A stretch of 64,000 bases of DNA from Lentilactobacillus parakefiri (lineage in GTDB: Bacteria; Bacillota; Bacilli; Lactobacillales; Lactobacillaceae), in assembly GCF_002157585.1 (NCBI RefSeq), contig NZ_BDGB01000070.1, positions 1 to 64,000 on the forward strand, read 5' to 3'. Shown piece after piece: positions 26,355-37,400 of this stretch. Below the pieces are notes generated by a model. That model made no database searches and was not told the origin of the DNA. It was given only the letters and a program-made list of their open reading frames with translations. Made by a program: the position numbers and the translations under genes. The stretch's first letter is position 1, and every line of letters starts with the position of its first letter.

Positions 26355-26469
26355 GAGTGCGATACGGAGCGGTTAGCAACCGGAGGCTAAGGGTGGTCGG
26401 GTGAAAATCATTTTGATTTTTACCCGGCGGCCCTTAGGTGCAGGTTGCTGCTCCGTTGAGCACGTTACC
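26355..26469 (+). repeat. Bulged hairpin element C
   Basis: The helices are GTGC (26357-26360) with GCAC (26460-26463); ACGGAGC with GCTCCGT; a left-only GGTT bulge (26371-26374); AGCAACC with GGTTGCT (26443-26449); CTAAGGG with CCCTTAG; and an apical CGGGT/ACCCG stem. The tail reads GTTACCACTAGG followed by GTAAAAGCAAA. Confidence 0.75.
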
Positions 26470-26493
26470 ACTAGGTAAAAGCAAACCGACACC

Positions 26494-26540
26494 AAGTTGC
26501 TGCTCCAGTCAGCACGTTACCACTAGGTGAAAGTAAACCC
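26494..26540 (+). repeat. Partial tandem copy of the element C 3' end
   Basis: AGTTGCTGCTCC...AGCACGTTACCACTAGG repeats the end of element C after 52 bases, again followed by a GTGAAAGTAAA tail. No 5' arm accompanies it. The rest of the 330-base gap up to metG holds only the metG promoter. Confidence 0.7.
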
Positions 26541-26625
26541 ACCACCGATTCAAAGCAATATGTAACTTCGACACAGAGCCATCTCACCCCAAAATCCAAT
26601 TCCCATCGCCATTCCAAAAAATATT

Positions 26626-26634
26626 TGCTATACT
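26626..26634 (+). promoter_or_regulatory. Extended -10 promoter of metG
   Basis: TGCTATACT is an extended -10, about 48 bases before the metG start. No canonical -35 is visible and no T-box leader precedes metG. Confidence 0.5.
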
Positions 26635-26658
26635 GGATTGTAATATCCTAAAGAATAA

Positions 26659-28710
<2,052 letters not shown>

Positions 28711-28747
28711 AGCCCCAATTTGTGGCAAAGTAAACATTGTGAGAGAC

Positions 28748-28797
28748 TAGGGATTGGCAACAAGACGCGAGTTTTGTCACAATCCCTATTTCTATTT
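28748..28797 (+). terminator. Hairpin between metG and tatD, possible weak terminator
   Basis: CTAGGGATTG pairs with CAATCCCTA around an inner AACAA/TTTGT stem, followed by an interrupted T-rich run. The weak T tract suggests partial termination, with readthrough into tatD. Confidence 0.5.
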
Positions 28798-28816
28798 AAA
28801 AAGTTTGGAGCAAATA

Positions 28817-29593
28817 ATGAAAATTTTTGATTCACACACCCATTTGAATGACGAACACCTCTATTCAAACGCCGACCAATATTTCAAGCATGCACAAAAC
28901 TTGGGAGTCGTTAAGCTTGCTAATGTCGGGTCCAACCAACAGTTGAACGATCGTTCCTTGGCATTAGCGGCAAAATATCCTGATATGTACTCAATTATCG
29001 GCTGGCACCCAGAAGATTCAATCAATTATCACGAACCGCAAGAGCAGCTGCTGATTGAACAGCTGCAGAGTCACAAAGTCGTTGCATTGGGTGAAATTGG
29101 CTTGGATTATCATCAAACAAGTTCGCCGAGGGATGTTCAAAAACGCGTTTTTAAACGCCAAATTGACATTGCCAAGCAACTTCATCTGCCAATTTCGGTT
29201 CATAATCGGGATGCTTTTGAGGACACTTATGCCATCCTAAAAGAAATGGATGTTTCCGGTATCCGAGGGGTGATGCATAGCTTTAATGGTGATCCCGAAT
29301 GGCTAAAGAAATTTTTAGACTTGGGGATGCTGGTGTCATATAGCGGTGTCGCCAGTTTTAAGAAAACACATGAAGTTCATGATGCCGTGCGGCAAACCCC
29401 GTTCGACAGCATGTTGGTGGAAACTGACGCGCCTTACTTGTCACCGGAACCGTTGCGTGGCAAACAAAACGAGCCCGCTTATTCGCTTTACACCGTAGAA
29501 GCATTGGCTCGAATTTGTGATGTTAATCCGGATGTGATCGCAGCGCATACCTATCAAAATACGATGCGCCTATTTGGAATCGAGGAATCATGA
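28817..29593 (+). CDS. tatD: TatD family metal-dependent DNase
   Basis: This 258-residue TIM-barrel hydrolase has the metal-binding DSHTHL at the N terminus, ALGEIGLDYH, the His in SVHNRDAF, MHSFNG and the Asp in VETDAPYL. Family members are 3'-5' nucleases. The ATG at 28817 follows TTTGGAG; an in-frame start 63 bases upstream lies within the preceding hairpin. The stop overlaps the ATG of rnmV by four bases. Confidence 0.93.
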   Translation: MKIFDSHTHLNDEHLYSNADQYFKHAQNLGVVKLANVGSNQQLNDRSLALAAKYPDMYSIIGWHPEDSINYHEPQEQLLIEQLQSHKVVALGEIGLDYHQTSSPRDVQKRVFKRQIDIAKQLHLPISVHNRDAFEDTYAILKEMDVSGIRGVMHSFNGDPEWLKKFLDLGMLVSYSGVASFKKTHEVHDAVRQTPFDSMLVETDAPYLSPEPLRGKQNEPAYSLYTVEALARICDVNPDVIAAHTYQNTMRLFGIEES

Positions 29594-30156
29594 AAAAAAT
29601 TAAAGAAGTGATTGTCGTTGAAGGCAAAGACGACACCAAACGAATTCAACGAGCAGTCGACGCCGACACTATTGAAACGCGTGGCTCGGCGATTCCAGAA
29701 GAAACGCTGAACCTCATCAAAAAGGTCGCCCAAACTCGTGGGATTATTGTCTTTACTGATCCGGATTTTTCCGGTGAAAAAATCCGTAAAGTTATTTCTG
29801 GAGAAGTTCCCAACGCCAAACATGCTTTTATTACCAAGAAGCAGGGCGTGCCCAGCCGATCCGACGGGTCGCTTGGTGTTGAGCACGCCAGTGTTGAATC
29901 GATCCGTGAAGCCTTGAGTCAGGTTTACACTGAAGATGACGCTGCCGGCGAATTGATTTCAAAAGCAGAGTTGATGAAATACGGCCTGATGGGGAACCCA
30001 AGTGCCAAAAAACGGCGGGAACGACTGGGTGAAATTTTGCGAATCGGATACGTTAACGGAAAACAGCTGCAGCACCGCCTTAGAATGTTTGGAATCAAAC
30101 ACGATGCTTTTTTAGCTGCTGTTGAACAGATTAACCAGGAGGAAGCTAATGACTGA
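29590..30156 (+). CDS. rnmV: Ribonuclease M5
   Basis: This 188-residue Toprim-domain nuclease matures 5S rRNA. The Toprim signature is IVVEGKDD (8-15), with FTDPDFSGE as the second acidic motif. The length fits the family. It overlaps tatD (ATGA) and rsmA, an order conserved in Firmicutes. Confidence 0.94.
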   Translation: MKKIKEVIVVEGKDDTKRIQRAVDADTIETRGSAIPEETLNLIKKVAQTRGIIVFTDPDFSGEKIRKVISGEVPNAKHAFITKKQGVPSRSDGSLGVEHASVESIREALSQVYTEDDAAGELISKAELMKYGLMGNPSAKKRRERLGEILRIGYVNGKQLQHRLRMFGIKHDAFLAAVEQINQEEAND

Positions 30157-31039
30157 ATACCCACAGATTGCCAGTCCAACCCGGACCCAAGCAATTTTGA
30201 ATCGTTATCATTTATCTGCCAAGAAGAGTTTGGGACAAAATTTCCTAATCGATTTGGGTGTCCTGGATAACATTGTTGAGGCAGCCGAGATTACCAAGGC
30301 TGACAACGTGATTGAAATTGGACCCGGAATTGGGGGACTCACTGAGCAGCTGGCCAAGGCTGCCCACAAGGTAGTGGCCTTTGAAATCGATGCTAACTTG
30401 CTGCCGGTTCTGGATGAAACACTGGCGCCCTATGACAATATCGAAATTATTAATCAAGATATTCTCAAGGCCAACTTGCCCAAAATCATTGATGAGGTCT
30501 TTGATGCCGGAAAGCCACTCAAAGTGGTGGCCAATTTGCCTTATTACATTACAACCCCAATTGTGATGGACTTAATCACTGGAGGGACGCACTTTGATAC
30601 CATAGTGGTAATGATGCAAAAAGAAGTGGCTGAGCGGCTGAATGCTAAGCCATCAACAAAACCCTATGGATCATTATCCGTGATCGTCCAAGAATTGAAT
30701 CAGGTTGAGATTTCATTCATTGTTCCTAAAACCGCCTTTATTCCACAACCTAAAGTCGATTCCGCTATTGTTAAATTAACTCCTAAAAGTAAAAGGCCGG
30801 TTGAGCCTTTTGATCAGAAGGCTTTTATCAGTTTTGTCCGCGGCTGTTTTATGCATCAGCGAAAGACGCTCTGGAATAATTTGCAGGGAATTTTTGGTAA
30901 AACTGGAGAGGTTAAGTCAGCCATTAAAGAGGTTTTGGCTGCTGTAAATATTGATGCAGGTGTTCGGCCTGAAAGCCTGACTGTCGACCAGTTTGTGAAC
31001 CTTGCTAACACCTGTCATACTTTGAAAAATTTAATCTAA
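30149..31039 (+). CDS. rsmA: 16S rRNA (adenine1518/1519-N6)-dimethyltransferase
   Basis: This 296-residue SAM-dependent methyltransferase (KsgA) dimethylates two adenines in the 3' hairpin of 16S rRNA. It has GQNFLID, the SAM motif EIGPGIGGLT and the catalytic NLPYYITTP. The ATG at 30149 follows GGAGG and lies inside the end of rnmV. Loss of this enzyme is known to give kasugamycin resistance. Confidence 0.96.
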   Translation: MTEYPQIASPTRTQAILNRYHLSAKKSLGQNFLIDLGVLDNIVEAAEITKADNVIEIGPGIGGLTEQLAKAAHKVVAFEIDANLLPVLDETLAPYDNIEIINQDILKANLPKIIDEVFDAGKPLKVVANLPYYITTPIVMDLITGGTHFDTIVVMMQKEVAERLNAKPSTKPYGSLSVIVQELNQVEISFIVPKTAFIPQPKVDSAIVKLTPKSKRPVEPFDQKAFISFVRGCFMHQRKTLWNNLQGIFGKTGEVKSAIKEVLAAVNIDAGVRPESLTVDQFVNLANTCHTLKNLI

Positions 31040-31085
31040 ATATTAGTGTTTTATTATTGCCAGATGGATAAAATTATGGTAAAAA

Positions 31086-31114
31086 TTGCATTTCTATTAC
31101 TCTTATGATATAAT
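31086..31114 (+). promoter_or_regulatory. Strong promoter of veg
   Basis: TTGCAT and TATAAT are spaced by 17 bases, with a TGA extension before the -10. This agrees with the known high expression of veg in Bacillus. Confidence 0.85.
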
Positions 31115-31136
31115 TAGCTATCGTGAGGTGAGTAGA

Positions 31137-31385
31137 ATGCCAGTGACTTTATCTGTTATCAAGCATAAGATGGACGATCATATCGGCCAGCACGTCCTTG
31201 TAACTTCTCAAATTGGGCGAAGAAAGACTACCAAACGCCAGGGGATTTTGAGGGAAACATTTCCTGCTGTTTTTGTGGTTGAATTAGATCCGGGGAAGGC
31301 TAATTTTGAGCGAGTTTCATACAGTTATACAGATATTTTAACCAAAAATATTGAAGTTGATTTTGATGCTTCTCAAGCAGTTTAG
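31137..31385 (+). CDS. veg: Veg protein
   Basis: This 82-residue basic protein matches Veg by its MPVTLSVIKHKMDDHIG start and the GRRKTTKRQGILRETFPAVFVVELD core. In Bacillus Veg stimulates biofilm gene expression; its biochemical role is not settled. The ATG at 31137 lies nine bases after GTGAGGTG. It sits between rsmA and ispE, its usual position. Confidence 0.92.
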   Translation: MPVTLSVIKHKMDDHIGQHVLVTSQIGRRKTTKRQGILRETFPAVFVVELDPGKANFERVSYSYTDILTKNIEVDFDASQAV

Positions 31386-31407
31386 CTGTTGAATAACAAG
31401 ATCTTTT

Positions 31408-31431
31408 GGGGCCTGTGAGGCCTTTTTATTT
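31408..31431 (+). terminator. Terminator after veg
   Basis: A short GGCCT/AGGCC stem with loop GTG is followed by a T-rich tract. Confidence 0.7.
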
Positions 31432-31471
31432 TGGAAACTTTTAGAGTAGACTGTCTTTTATCCGTCAATAA

Positions 31472-31500
31472 CTGACATTTTATTAATAATTTAGTATAAT
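31472..31500 (+). promoter_or_regulatory. Promoter of ispE
   Basis: CTGACA and TATAAT are spaced by exactly 17 bases, 34 bases before the GTG start. Confidence 0.75.
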
Positions 31501-31534
31501 TTTGTTATTAATTAAACGAAGGGGGTTGATCCAG

Positions 31535-32407
31535 GTGAAGCGAATCGTTAGAGCACCAGCAAAATTGAATCTTGGCTTGGATGCCCCCTTCGTTCATCCG
31601 GATGGATCGATTGAATGGCGGATGGTCATGACTTCGATTGGCCTGAGCGATCACATTCAGATTAATGCCACTAGCAGTCATTCGGCCATTCGAATCTTGT
31701 CAAACAGCGGCTTTCTGCCAAACGATCGACGAAACTTAGCGTATCAGGCTGCCCGCTTATTTTTCGACCAAGTCGGCTTTAAAGTCGGTTTGGAAATTTC
31801 GATTGAGAAAAAGATTCCCGTGGCAGCTGGACTAGGTGGCGGATCGTCAGATGCTGCTGCTGTTTTACGCGGGCTCAATGACATGTTTCAGACCGGTTTA
31901 TCCTTTGAGGAATTAGCCAAAATCGGCATTCAAGTAGATTCCGATGTCCCCTATTGTGTGTACAGTCGAACGGCATTGGTCAGTGGTCGTGGAGAAACGG
32001 TTACGCCACTGCCCAAGCTTCCCAAGATGTGGTTTGTTTTGGCTAAGCCGCATGTCAGTGTGTCAACGCCTAAAATTCTCAAGCAGCTTGCAACAACGGC
32101 CGTCACCCATCCACCGATTGACGAACTGTTGGCAGGAATTGAAAATGAAGATTATGACCGGATTGTGGCTCACATTGGTAACTCACTGGAAGGGATCACC
32201 ACCGCCAGCCACCCGCAAATCAACACGCTAAAATCACGCTTGATTGAATATGGTGCCGATGGTTCGCAAATGAGTGGCAGTGGACCAACCGTTTTTGGGA
32301 TCTGCCGAACCGAGTCAAGAGCCCATCGGGTATACAACAGTATTTCCGGTTTCTGTAATGAAGCCTACATTTCCCAACCGGAATGTGACTCATATCCAGT
32401 TATTTAA
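31535..32407 (+). CDS. ispE: 4-diphosphocytidyl-2-C-methyl-D-erythritol kinase (IspE)
   Basis: This 290-residue GHMP kinase belongs to the IspE family by its APAKLNLGLD start and the ATP loop PVAAGLGGGSSDAAA. IspE works in the MEP isoprenoid pathway, yet this window also encodes HMG-CoA reductase of the mevalonate pathway. Lactobacilli are known to keep ispE without the other MEP genes, so its real substrate is uncertain. The GTG at 31535 is nine bases after GGGGG. It is monocistronic, between its own promoter and terminator. Confidence 0.9.
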   Translation: MKRIVRAPAKLNLGLDAPFVHPDGSIEWRMVMTSIGLSDHIQINATSSHSAIRILSNSGFLPNDRRNLAYQAARLFFDQVGFKVGLEISIEKKIPVAAGLGGGSSDAAAVLRGLNDMFQTGLSFEELAKIGIQVDSDVPYCVYSRTALVSGRGETVTPLPKLPKMWFVLAKPHVSVSTPKILKQLATTAVTHPPIDELLAGIENEDYDRIVAHIGNSLEGITTASHPQINTLKSRLIEYGADGSQMSGSGPTVFGICRTESRAHRVYNSISGFCNEAYISQPECDSYPVI

Positions 32408-32418
32408 ATGACTCGAAA

Positions 32419-32463
32419 CGGGCTGCCGACAAAGCTTAAGTTTTGTTCAAGCAGTCCTTTTAA
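32419..32463 (+). terminator. Terminator after ispE
   Basis: GGGCTGC pairs with GCAGTCC (one G-T), enclosing an ACAAA/TTTGT inner stem, and is followed by TTTT. Confidence 0.65.
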
Positions 32464-32477
32464 TTTGCCAACAGCGA

Positions 32478-32505
32478 TTGACAAAAACTGAATTTAATCT
32501 AAACT
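32478..32505 (+). promoter_or_regulatory. Promoter of the zinc ABC transporter genes
   Basis: A consensus -35 TTGACA and a -10 TAAACT are spaced by 16 bases. Transcription would start in or beside the Zur-like operator. Confidence 0.6.
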
Positions 32506-32509
32506 AAAA

Positions 32510-32524
32510 TAGTAATAATTACTT
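32510..32524 (+). promoter_or_regulatory. Zur-type operator
   Basis: The sequence TAGTAATAATTACTT is a 7-1-7 dyad matching 11 of the 14 fixed positions of the Bacillus Zur box TCGTAATNATTACGA. It lies just after the -10, where a repressor would block transcription when zinc is plentiful. This supports a zinc rather than manganese role for the transporter. Confidence 0.7.
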
Positions 32525-32551
32525 TTTACAAAGTTGTGGAGGGATTTTCAT

Positions 32552-33235
32552 TTGAGTGAAACACTAATTTCGGTTGAAGATTTATCGTTAAGTTTTGCCA
32601 ATCATCAAGTGCTCGCTGACCTCACTTTTGCGGTTCATCGAGGCGAGTTTCTTGGCGTGATTGGCGAAAATGGGGTGGGTAAAACCACCCTGATCAGGGT
32701 TATTTTAAACCAGCTTAAACCGTCGGCAGGGCGAATTAAGCTGGAAAACGGCTTAAAAATCGGCTACGTTCCGCAATTTCGCAACGTTGACGTTGAGTAC
32801 CCATTGTCAATTGAGGATTTTATCTCACTCAATTTTACTGGTATTAAGTTGCCGTGGTTGTCCCGAAAAGAAAAACAGAAGATTCAGACCGTTATTAACC
32901 AGGTTAATCTTGAACATATCTCAAAGCGCCCACTGGGGTTGGCATCAGGGGGAGAAAAGCAGAAAGCCTATCTTGCCCAGGCGTTGATTAATGATCCCGA
33001 TTTGCTGATTTTGGATGAATCAACCGCCAGTCTTGATCCCAATACTAAGCGGGAGTTGCTGGACGTGGTCAAACGACTCAATCAAACCTTGGGGCTGACG
33101 ATTATTTTCGTTTCCCACGATATGCAGGTCATTCATGAATATCCGGATCACTTTCTGTGGCTGACGAAGAATGGTTACACCGCTGGGCCAATCAGTGAAC
33201 TGCATAATGATTCTAAGGAGGGCGAATATGTTTAG
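32552..33235 (+). CDS. Zinc ABC transporter ATP-binding protein (ZnuC/AdcC-like)
   Basis: This 227-residue ATPase has Walker A GENGVGKTT, the signature ASGGEKQK and Walker B LLILDES; the final Ser of DES differs from the common Pro. It drives the permease encoded next. The TTG at 32552 is eight bases after GGAGGG; the in-frame TTG at 32534 lies before that site. It overlaps the permease gene by 8 bases. No zinc-binding receptor gene is beside it, so the receptor must lie elsewhere. A Zur box stands over the promoter. Confidence 0.85.
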   Translation: MSETLISVEDLSLSFANHQVLADLTFAVHRGEFLGVIGENGVGKTTLIRVILNQLKPSAGRIKLENGLKIGYVPQFRNVDVEYPLSIEDFISLNFTGIKLPWLSRKEKQKIQTVINQVNLEHISKRPLGLASGGEKQKAYLAQALINDPDLLILDESTASLDPNTKRELLDVVKRLNQTLGLTIIFVSHDMQVIHEYPDHFLWLTKNGYTAGPISELHNDSKEGEYV

Positions 33236-34031
33236 TTTTGAATTTATGCAAAACGCCTACCTTGCGGGCACGTTGATTGCCATTGTCAGTGGGATCATGG
33301 GCGTCTTTGTTGTCGCCCGCAATATGCCTTTTATGACCCATACGCTGTCAGAAATTGGTTTTGCCGGGGCAGCCTTTGGTATTTTCGTTGGCTGGACGCC
33401 ATTAAACGGGATGCTGGCATTTACCACGGTTAGTTCAATCTTAGTTGGTGAGCTGAGTGGCGCGGTGGAGTCTCGCCGTGAGTCGGTCATTAGTGCGATT
33501 TCTGGTTTATTCATTGGACTGGGGATTTTATTCTTATCGTTGTCCAATAAAAATGCCAGTTATGCAACCAACATTTTATTTGGAAGCGTCATTGGAATCA
33601 GCCGACAAGAAGTGGTTCAAATGGCATCCTTGTCTGTTTTGGTACTGATTGTCCTCTTCTTTATTTTTAGAAATCTGAAGGATGACTCATTTGACGCAGT
33701 CGGAGCCAAAACCAATCATATCCACAGTGCACTGATTTCAATTGTCTTTTTGGTGCTGTTGGCATTCAGCGTCAGTGTTGCTGCTCAGATCGTCGGCTCC
33801 TTACTGATCTTCGTCTTATTGACATTGCCGGCTGCCAGTTCAAAGTATTTTGCTCATACCGTCATTCAAATGATGCTATTAGCAATCGGCTTTGCAATCT
33901 TTGGTGTTTGGCTTGGACTTTACCTTGGCTATATCACCAACTGGCCGGTGACCTTCTTTATTGCCAGTATTGAGGCGGCCATTTATGGATTAGCACTTAT
34001 TTATAATTCAATTACCAATAAGAGCCGTTAA
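33228..34031 (+). CDS. Zinc ABC transporter permease (ZnuB/AdcB-like)
   Basis: This 267-residue membrane protein of the ABC-3 family has about eight hydrophobic helices and the family segments FMTHTLSEIGFAGAAFG and LLIFVLLTLPAAS. It would form the metal channel. The ATG at 33228 follows AAGGAGGG inside the ATPase gene; the longer frame upstream is a shadow of that gene. Manganese cannot be fully excluded, but the Zur-like operator points to zinc. Confidence 0.85.
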   Translation: MFSFEFMQNAYLAGTLIAIVSGIMGVFVVARNMPFMTHTLSEIGFAGAAFGIFVGWTPLNGMLAFTTVSSILVGELSGAVESRRESVISAISGLFIGLGILFLSLSNKNASYATNILFGSVIGISRQEVVQMASLSVLVLIVLFFIFRNLKDDSFDAVGAKTNHIHSALISIVFLVLLAFSVSVAAQIVGSLLIFVLLTLPAASSKYFAHTVIQMMLLAIGFAIFGVWLGLYLGYITNWPVTFFIASIEAAIYGLALIYNSITNKSR

Positions 34032-34069
34032 ATTTAAGTTATGATGATATTTTGCTAGATATTCCCCCG

Positions 34070-34083
34070 AAAGACGAACAATT
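34070..34083 (+). promoter_or_regulatory. Possible PurBox before purR
   Basis: AAAGACGAACAATT carries the CGAAC core and AT-rich flanks of Firmicutes PurBoxes, with two mismatches. A second CCCCCGAAA lies just upstream. Autoregulation by PurR would be typical. Confidence 0.35.
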
Positions 34084-34127
34084 ATGATAAAATCAAATAG
34101 ATATTACATAAACTCGAGGTGGAATTT

Positions 34128-34946
34128 TTGAAAGTAAGAAGAAGTGATCGACTGATTGATATGACCCGTTATTTATTGGAGCGGCCACACACACTTGTGC
34201 CGTTGACCTTTTTTGCGGATCGTTACGATTCAGCCAAGTCCTCGATTAGTGAAGACTTATCTATTTTAAAACGAACATTTCAAAACCGGGGGACCGGTCT
34301 GCTTGAAACCATTCCTGGTGCCGCTGGTGGGACCAGGTTTTTGCCGTACATTCTCAAAGAAGAGGCTCAAGAAGTGGTCAACAAATTAATTGCGGAAATG
34401 TCCTCTGACACCCGTTATCTTCCGGGTGGTTATGTCTACATGTCCGATTTGTTAGGCAGTCCGGCAACCTTGAGAGAAATTGGTCGCATTTTTGCGACTC
34501 AGTACCTGAACCAAAGTGTCGATGCGGTCATGACCATTGCAACTAAGGGTGTTCCCATTGCTCAAAGTGTGGCTGACTTCTTAAACGTCCCGTTTGTCAT
34601 CGTCAGACACGATACTGAAATTACCGAGGGATCTACTGTGAACGTGAATTACGTTTCCGGTTCATCAACCCGAATTGAAAAGATGTCTTTGTCAAAGCGT
34701 AGTCTAAAGCCTGATTCAAACGTTCTGATTGTTGATGACTACATGCGTGGCGGGGGAACGGTCGGCGGCATGATATCGATGGTCGAGGAATTTGACGCAA
34801 ATCTGATTGGCGTCGGCGTCGTGGCAGAAAGTACTGCGCCAAACGGTCGGACAATCGGTGATTACACGTCATTGATGCGCGTGGACGCTGAAAACAACAC
34901 GGTTGTGTCACAGCCTGGGAACTATATCGAGAAAATATTTAATTAA
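34128..34946 (+). CDS. purR: Purine operon regulator PurR
   Basis: This 272-residue regulator has an N-terminal winged helix (about 1-75) and a phosphoribosyltransferase-like domain. The PRPP-binding loop reads VLIVDDYMRGGGT. In Bacillus it represses purine genes until PRPP binds; in Lactococcus the homologue activates. The TTG at 34128 is preferred, since GAGGTGG is correctly placed before it; a GTG at 34119 overlaps that site. glmU follows after 20 bases. Confidence 0.92.
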   Translation: MKVRRSDRLIDMTRYLLERPHTLVPLTFFADRYDSAKSSISEDLSILKRTFQNRGTGLLETIPGAAGGTRFLPYILKEEAQEVVNKLIAEMSSDTRYLPGGYVYMSDLLGSPATLREIGRIFATQYLNQSVDAVMTIATKGVPIAQSVADFLNVPFVIVRHDTEITEGSTVNVNYVSGSSTRIEKMSLSKRSLKPDSNVLIVDDYMRGGGTVGGMISMVEEFDANLIGVGVVAESTAPNGRTIGDYTSLMRVDAENNTVVSQPGNYIEKIFN

Positions 34947-34966
34947 GCATTGGGGAGAAATAGATA

Positions 34967-36343
34967 ATGGCAACAAAAAACACAATTATATTGGCAGCCG
35001 GTAAGGGAACCCGGATGAAATCCAAGCTTTACAAGGTTCTGCACCGTTTGTGCGGTAAAACGATGGTTGATCACGTTCTAACTGCTATCGAAAAAGCCAG
35101 TATGGATAATGTTGTAACGGTGGTTGGTTTTGGTGCCGACTCCGTCCAACAGAATCTCGGCAGTCGAACGCAATATGTTGTTCAGGAACAACAACTCGGA
35201 ACTGGGCATGCTGTTTTACAGGCCGAAAAGCTGTTGGGCAATTTGGATGGGATGACGATGGTTGTCAGTGGTGACACGCCATTATTGACCACCAAGACAT
35301 TTGAAGATTTGTTTAGGTATCACCAAAATAAAAAAGCCAAAGCGACGATTTTGACTTCTAAAGCACCTGATCCAACCGGGTACGGTCGAATTGTCCGCAA
35401 CGATTTGGGAATTGTTGAAAAAATTGTTGAGCAAAAAGATGCCACCAGAGAAGAACAGGCGATTGATGAAATTAATACCGGTGTTTATGTTTTCGACAAC
35501 CAGGCATTATTTGATGCGCTGCATAAGCTTACGAACGACAATGCCCAGGGGGAATACTATCTGACTGATGTCATTGAAATTTTGAAATCTGAAGGCGAAA
35601 CCATTGCTGCCTATAAAATGGATGATTTTGACGAGTCGATGGGGGTCAATGACCGGATTGCTTTAGCTAGAGCAACTAAAATCATGCGCAATCGAATTAA
35701 CCGTCGGCACATGATGGACGGTATTTCAATGATTGATCCGGAACGAACGTATATCGATGCTGATGTTAAAATCGGCTCCGATACGATTATCGAACCAGGT
35801 GTTCAGCTAAAAGGCCACACCATTATTGGAAATGACTGTTATATTGGGGCGAATTCTGAAATTCGTGACTCAATCCTGCATGATCACGTCACTGTGACAT
35901 CTTCTTTGATTGAAGAGTCTGAGATGATGGATCATTCAGACATTGGACCGAATAGTCATTTGCGTCCAGAAGCCAAAATTGGCAAGCACGTTCATCTGGG
36001 CAACTTTGTTGAAATCAAGAAATCATCAATTGACGAGGGGACCAAAGTTGGCCATTTGACGTATGTTGGCAATGCCAAACTCGGCAAGAACATCAACGTC
36101 GGCTGCGGTGTCATTTTTGCCAACTATGACGGTGCTCACAAGCATGAAACAACCGTTGGCGATGACTCCTTCATTGGCAGTAATGCCAATTTAATTGCAC
36201 CGCTGGAAGTTGCGGACCACTCATTTATCGCTGCCGGATCCACCATTAATAAGACAGTTAATCAATACGACATGGCGATTGCCCGTGCCCGCCAAACAAA
36301 TAAAGCCGGCTATTTTAAAAAATTGCCCTATCAGAAAGATTAA
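34967..36343 (+). CDS. glmU: Bifunctional GlmU (GlcNAc-1-P uridyltransferase / GlcN-1-P acetyltransferase)
   Basis: This 458-residue enzyme makes UDP-GlcNAc for peptidoglycan and wall polymers. The N-terminal pyrophosphorylase has [18 protein letters not shown], and the C-terminal half has hexapeptide repeats of a left-handed beta helix with HLRPEAKIG and GVIFANYDG. The order purR-glmU-prs is conserved in Firmicutes. GGGGAGA precedes the ATG. Confidence 0.96.
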   Translation: MATKNTIILAAGKGTRMKSKLYKVLHRLCGKTMVDHVLTAIEKASMDNVVTVVGFGADSVQQNLGSRTQYVVQEQQLGTGHAVLQAEKLLGNLDGMTMVVSGDTPLLTTKTFEDLFRYHQNKKAKATILTSKAPDPTGYGRIVRNDLGIVEKIVEQKDATREEQAIDEINTGVYVFDNQALFDALHKLTNDNAQGEYYLTDVIEILKSEGETIAAYKMDDFDESMGVNDRIALARATKIMRNRINRRHMMDGISMIDPERTYIDADVKIGSDTIIEPGVQLKGHTIIGNDCYIGANSEIRDSILHDHVTVTSSLIEESEMMDHSDIGPNSHLRPEAKIGKHVHLGNFVEIKKSSIDEGTKVGHLTYVGNAKLGKNINVGCGVIFANYDGAHKHETTVGDDSFIGSNANLIAPLEVADHSFIAAGSTINKTVNQYDMAIARARQTNKAGYFKKLPYQKD

Positions 36344-36419
36344 CTCTGAATTTTAATTAAAACATTGTATAATTAAGTTATTGAGATGTGAGTTAACAAA
36401 AAACATATTGGAGGATCAT

Positions 36420-37400
36420 ATGGCTCAGCAATATTTTGATTCGAAACTAAAGATCTTCGCTTTGAATTCTAATCGGCCTTTGGCTGAAAAGATTGCAGAA
36501 ACGGTTGGCGTTCCGCTTGGCAAGACCTCAGTTGACCGATTTAGTGACGGTGAAATCCGCATCAATATCGACGAAAGTATCCGCGGTGACAATATTTTCA
36601 TCATCCAGTCAACGTCGGCTCCGGTTAACGATAACTTGATGGAATTGTTAATCATGGTTGATGCCTTACGGCGGGCCAGTGCCGGAATGATTAACGTTGT
36701 CATTCCATACTATGGTTATGCCCGTCAGGATCGAAAGGCGCGTTCACGTGAACCAATTACCGCCAAGTTAGTCGCAAATATGTTACAGACTGATGGTGTG
36801 GATCGGGTGGTTGCACTTGATTTACACGCTGCTCAGATTCAAGGGTTCTTCGATATTCCCGTTGACCATTTGATGGGCGCACCGCTATTGGCTGATCACT
36901 TTATCAAGCAAGGCTTTGGGAGCGATGATGTGGTCGTATCTCCTGATCATGGTGGTGTATCACGGGCACGCGCGCTAGCTGAATTTTTGAAGGCACCGAT
37001 TGCCATTATCGATAAACGCCGTCCCCGTGCTAACGTTGCCGAGATTATGAATATTATTGGTGATGTCAAGGGCAAACGTTGCTTAATGATTGATGACATG
37101 ATTGATACTGCCGGAACGATTACGTTAGGCGCCCAAGCATTGATGGACGCTGGTGCCAGCGAGGTTTACGCCTGCTGTACACATCCGGTGCTGTCAGGCC
37201 CCGCAATCCAGCGAATTCAAGATTCCCCAATCAAACAACTGGTTGTGACCGATTCGATTCAGTTACCCAAAGAAAAACATATCGATAAAATTGAACAGGT
37301 TTCAGTGGGACCTTTAATTGGGGATGCCATTAAACGCATCAATGAAAATAAACCAGTGAGTCCATTGTTTAATAATCGATTTCGTGGTGAAGAGAATTAA
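36420..37400 (+). CDS. prs: Ribose-phosphate pyrophosphokinase
   Basis: This 326-residue enzyme makes PRPP from ribose 5-phosphate and ATP. It has the PRPP-loop [18 protein letters not shown], the flexible-loop segment [16 protein letters not shown] and the metal-binding [14 protein letters not shown]. The ATG at 36420 follows GGAGG by five bases. A TATAAT at 36368-36373 may be a separate -10 for this gene. The last base of its TAA is the first base of the next ATG. Confidence 0.95.
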   Translation: MAQQYFDSKLKIFALNSNRPLAEKIAETVGVPLGKTSVDRFSDGEIRINIDESIRGDNIFIIQSTSAPVNDNLMELLIMVDALRRASAGMINVVIPYYGYARQDRKARSREPITAKLVANMLQTDGVDRVVALDLHAAQIQGFFDIPVDHLMGAPLLADHFIKQGFGSDDVVVSPDHGGVSRARALAEFLKAPIAIIDKRRPRANVAEIMNIIGDVKGKRCLMIDDMIDTAGTITLGAQALMDAGASEVYACCTHPVLSGPAIQRIQDSPIKQLVVTDSIQLPKEKHIDKIEQVSVGPLIGDAIKRINENKPVSPLFNNRFRGEEN

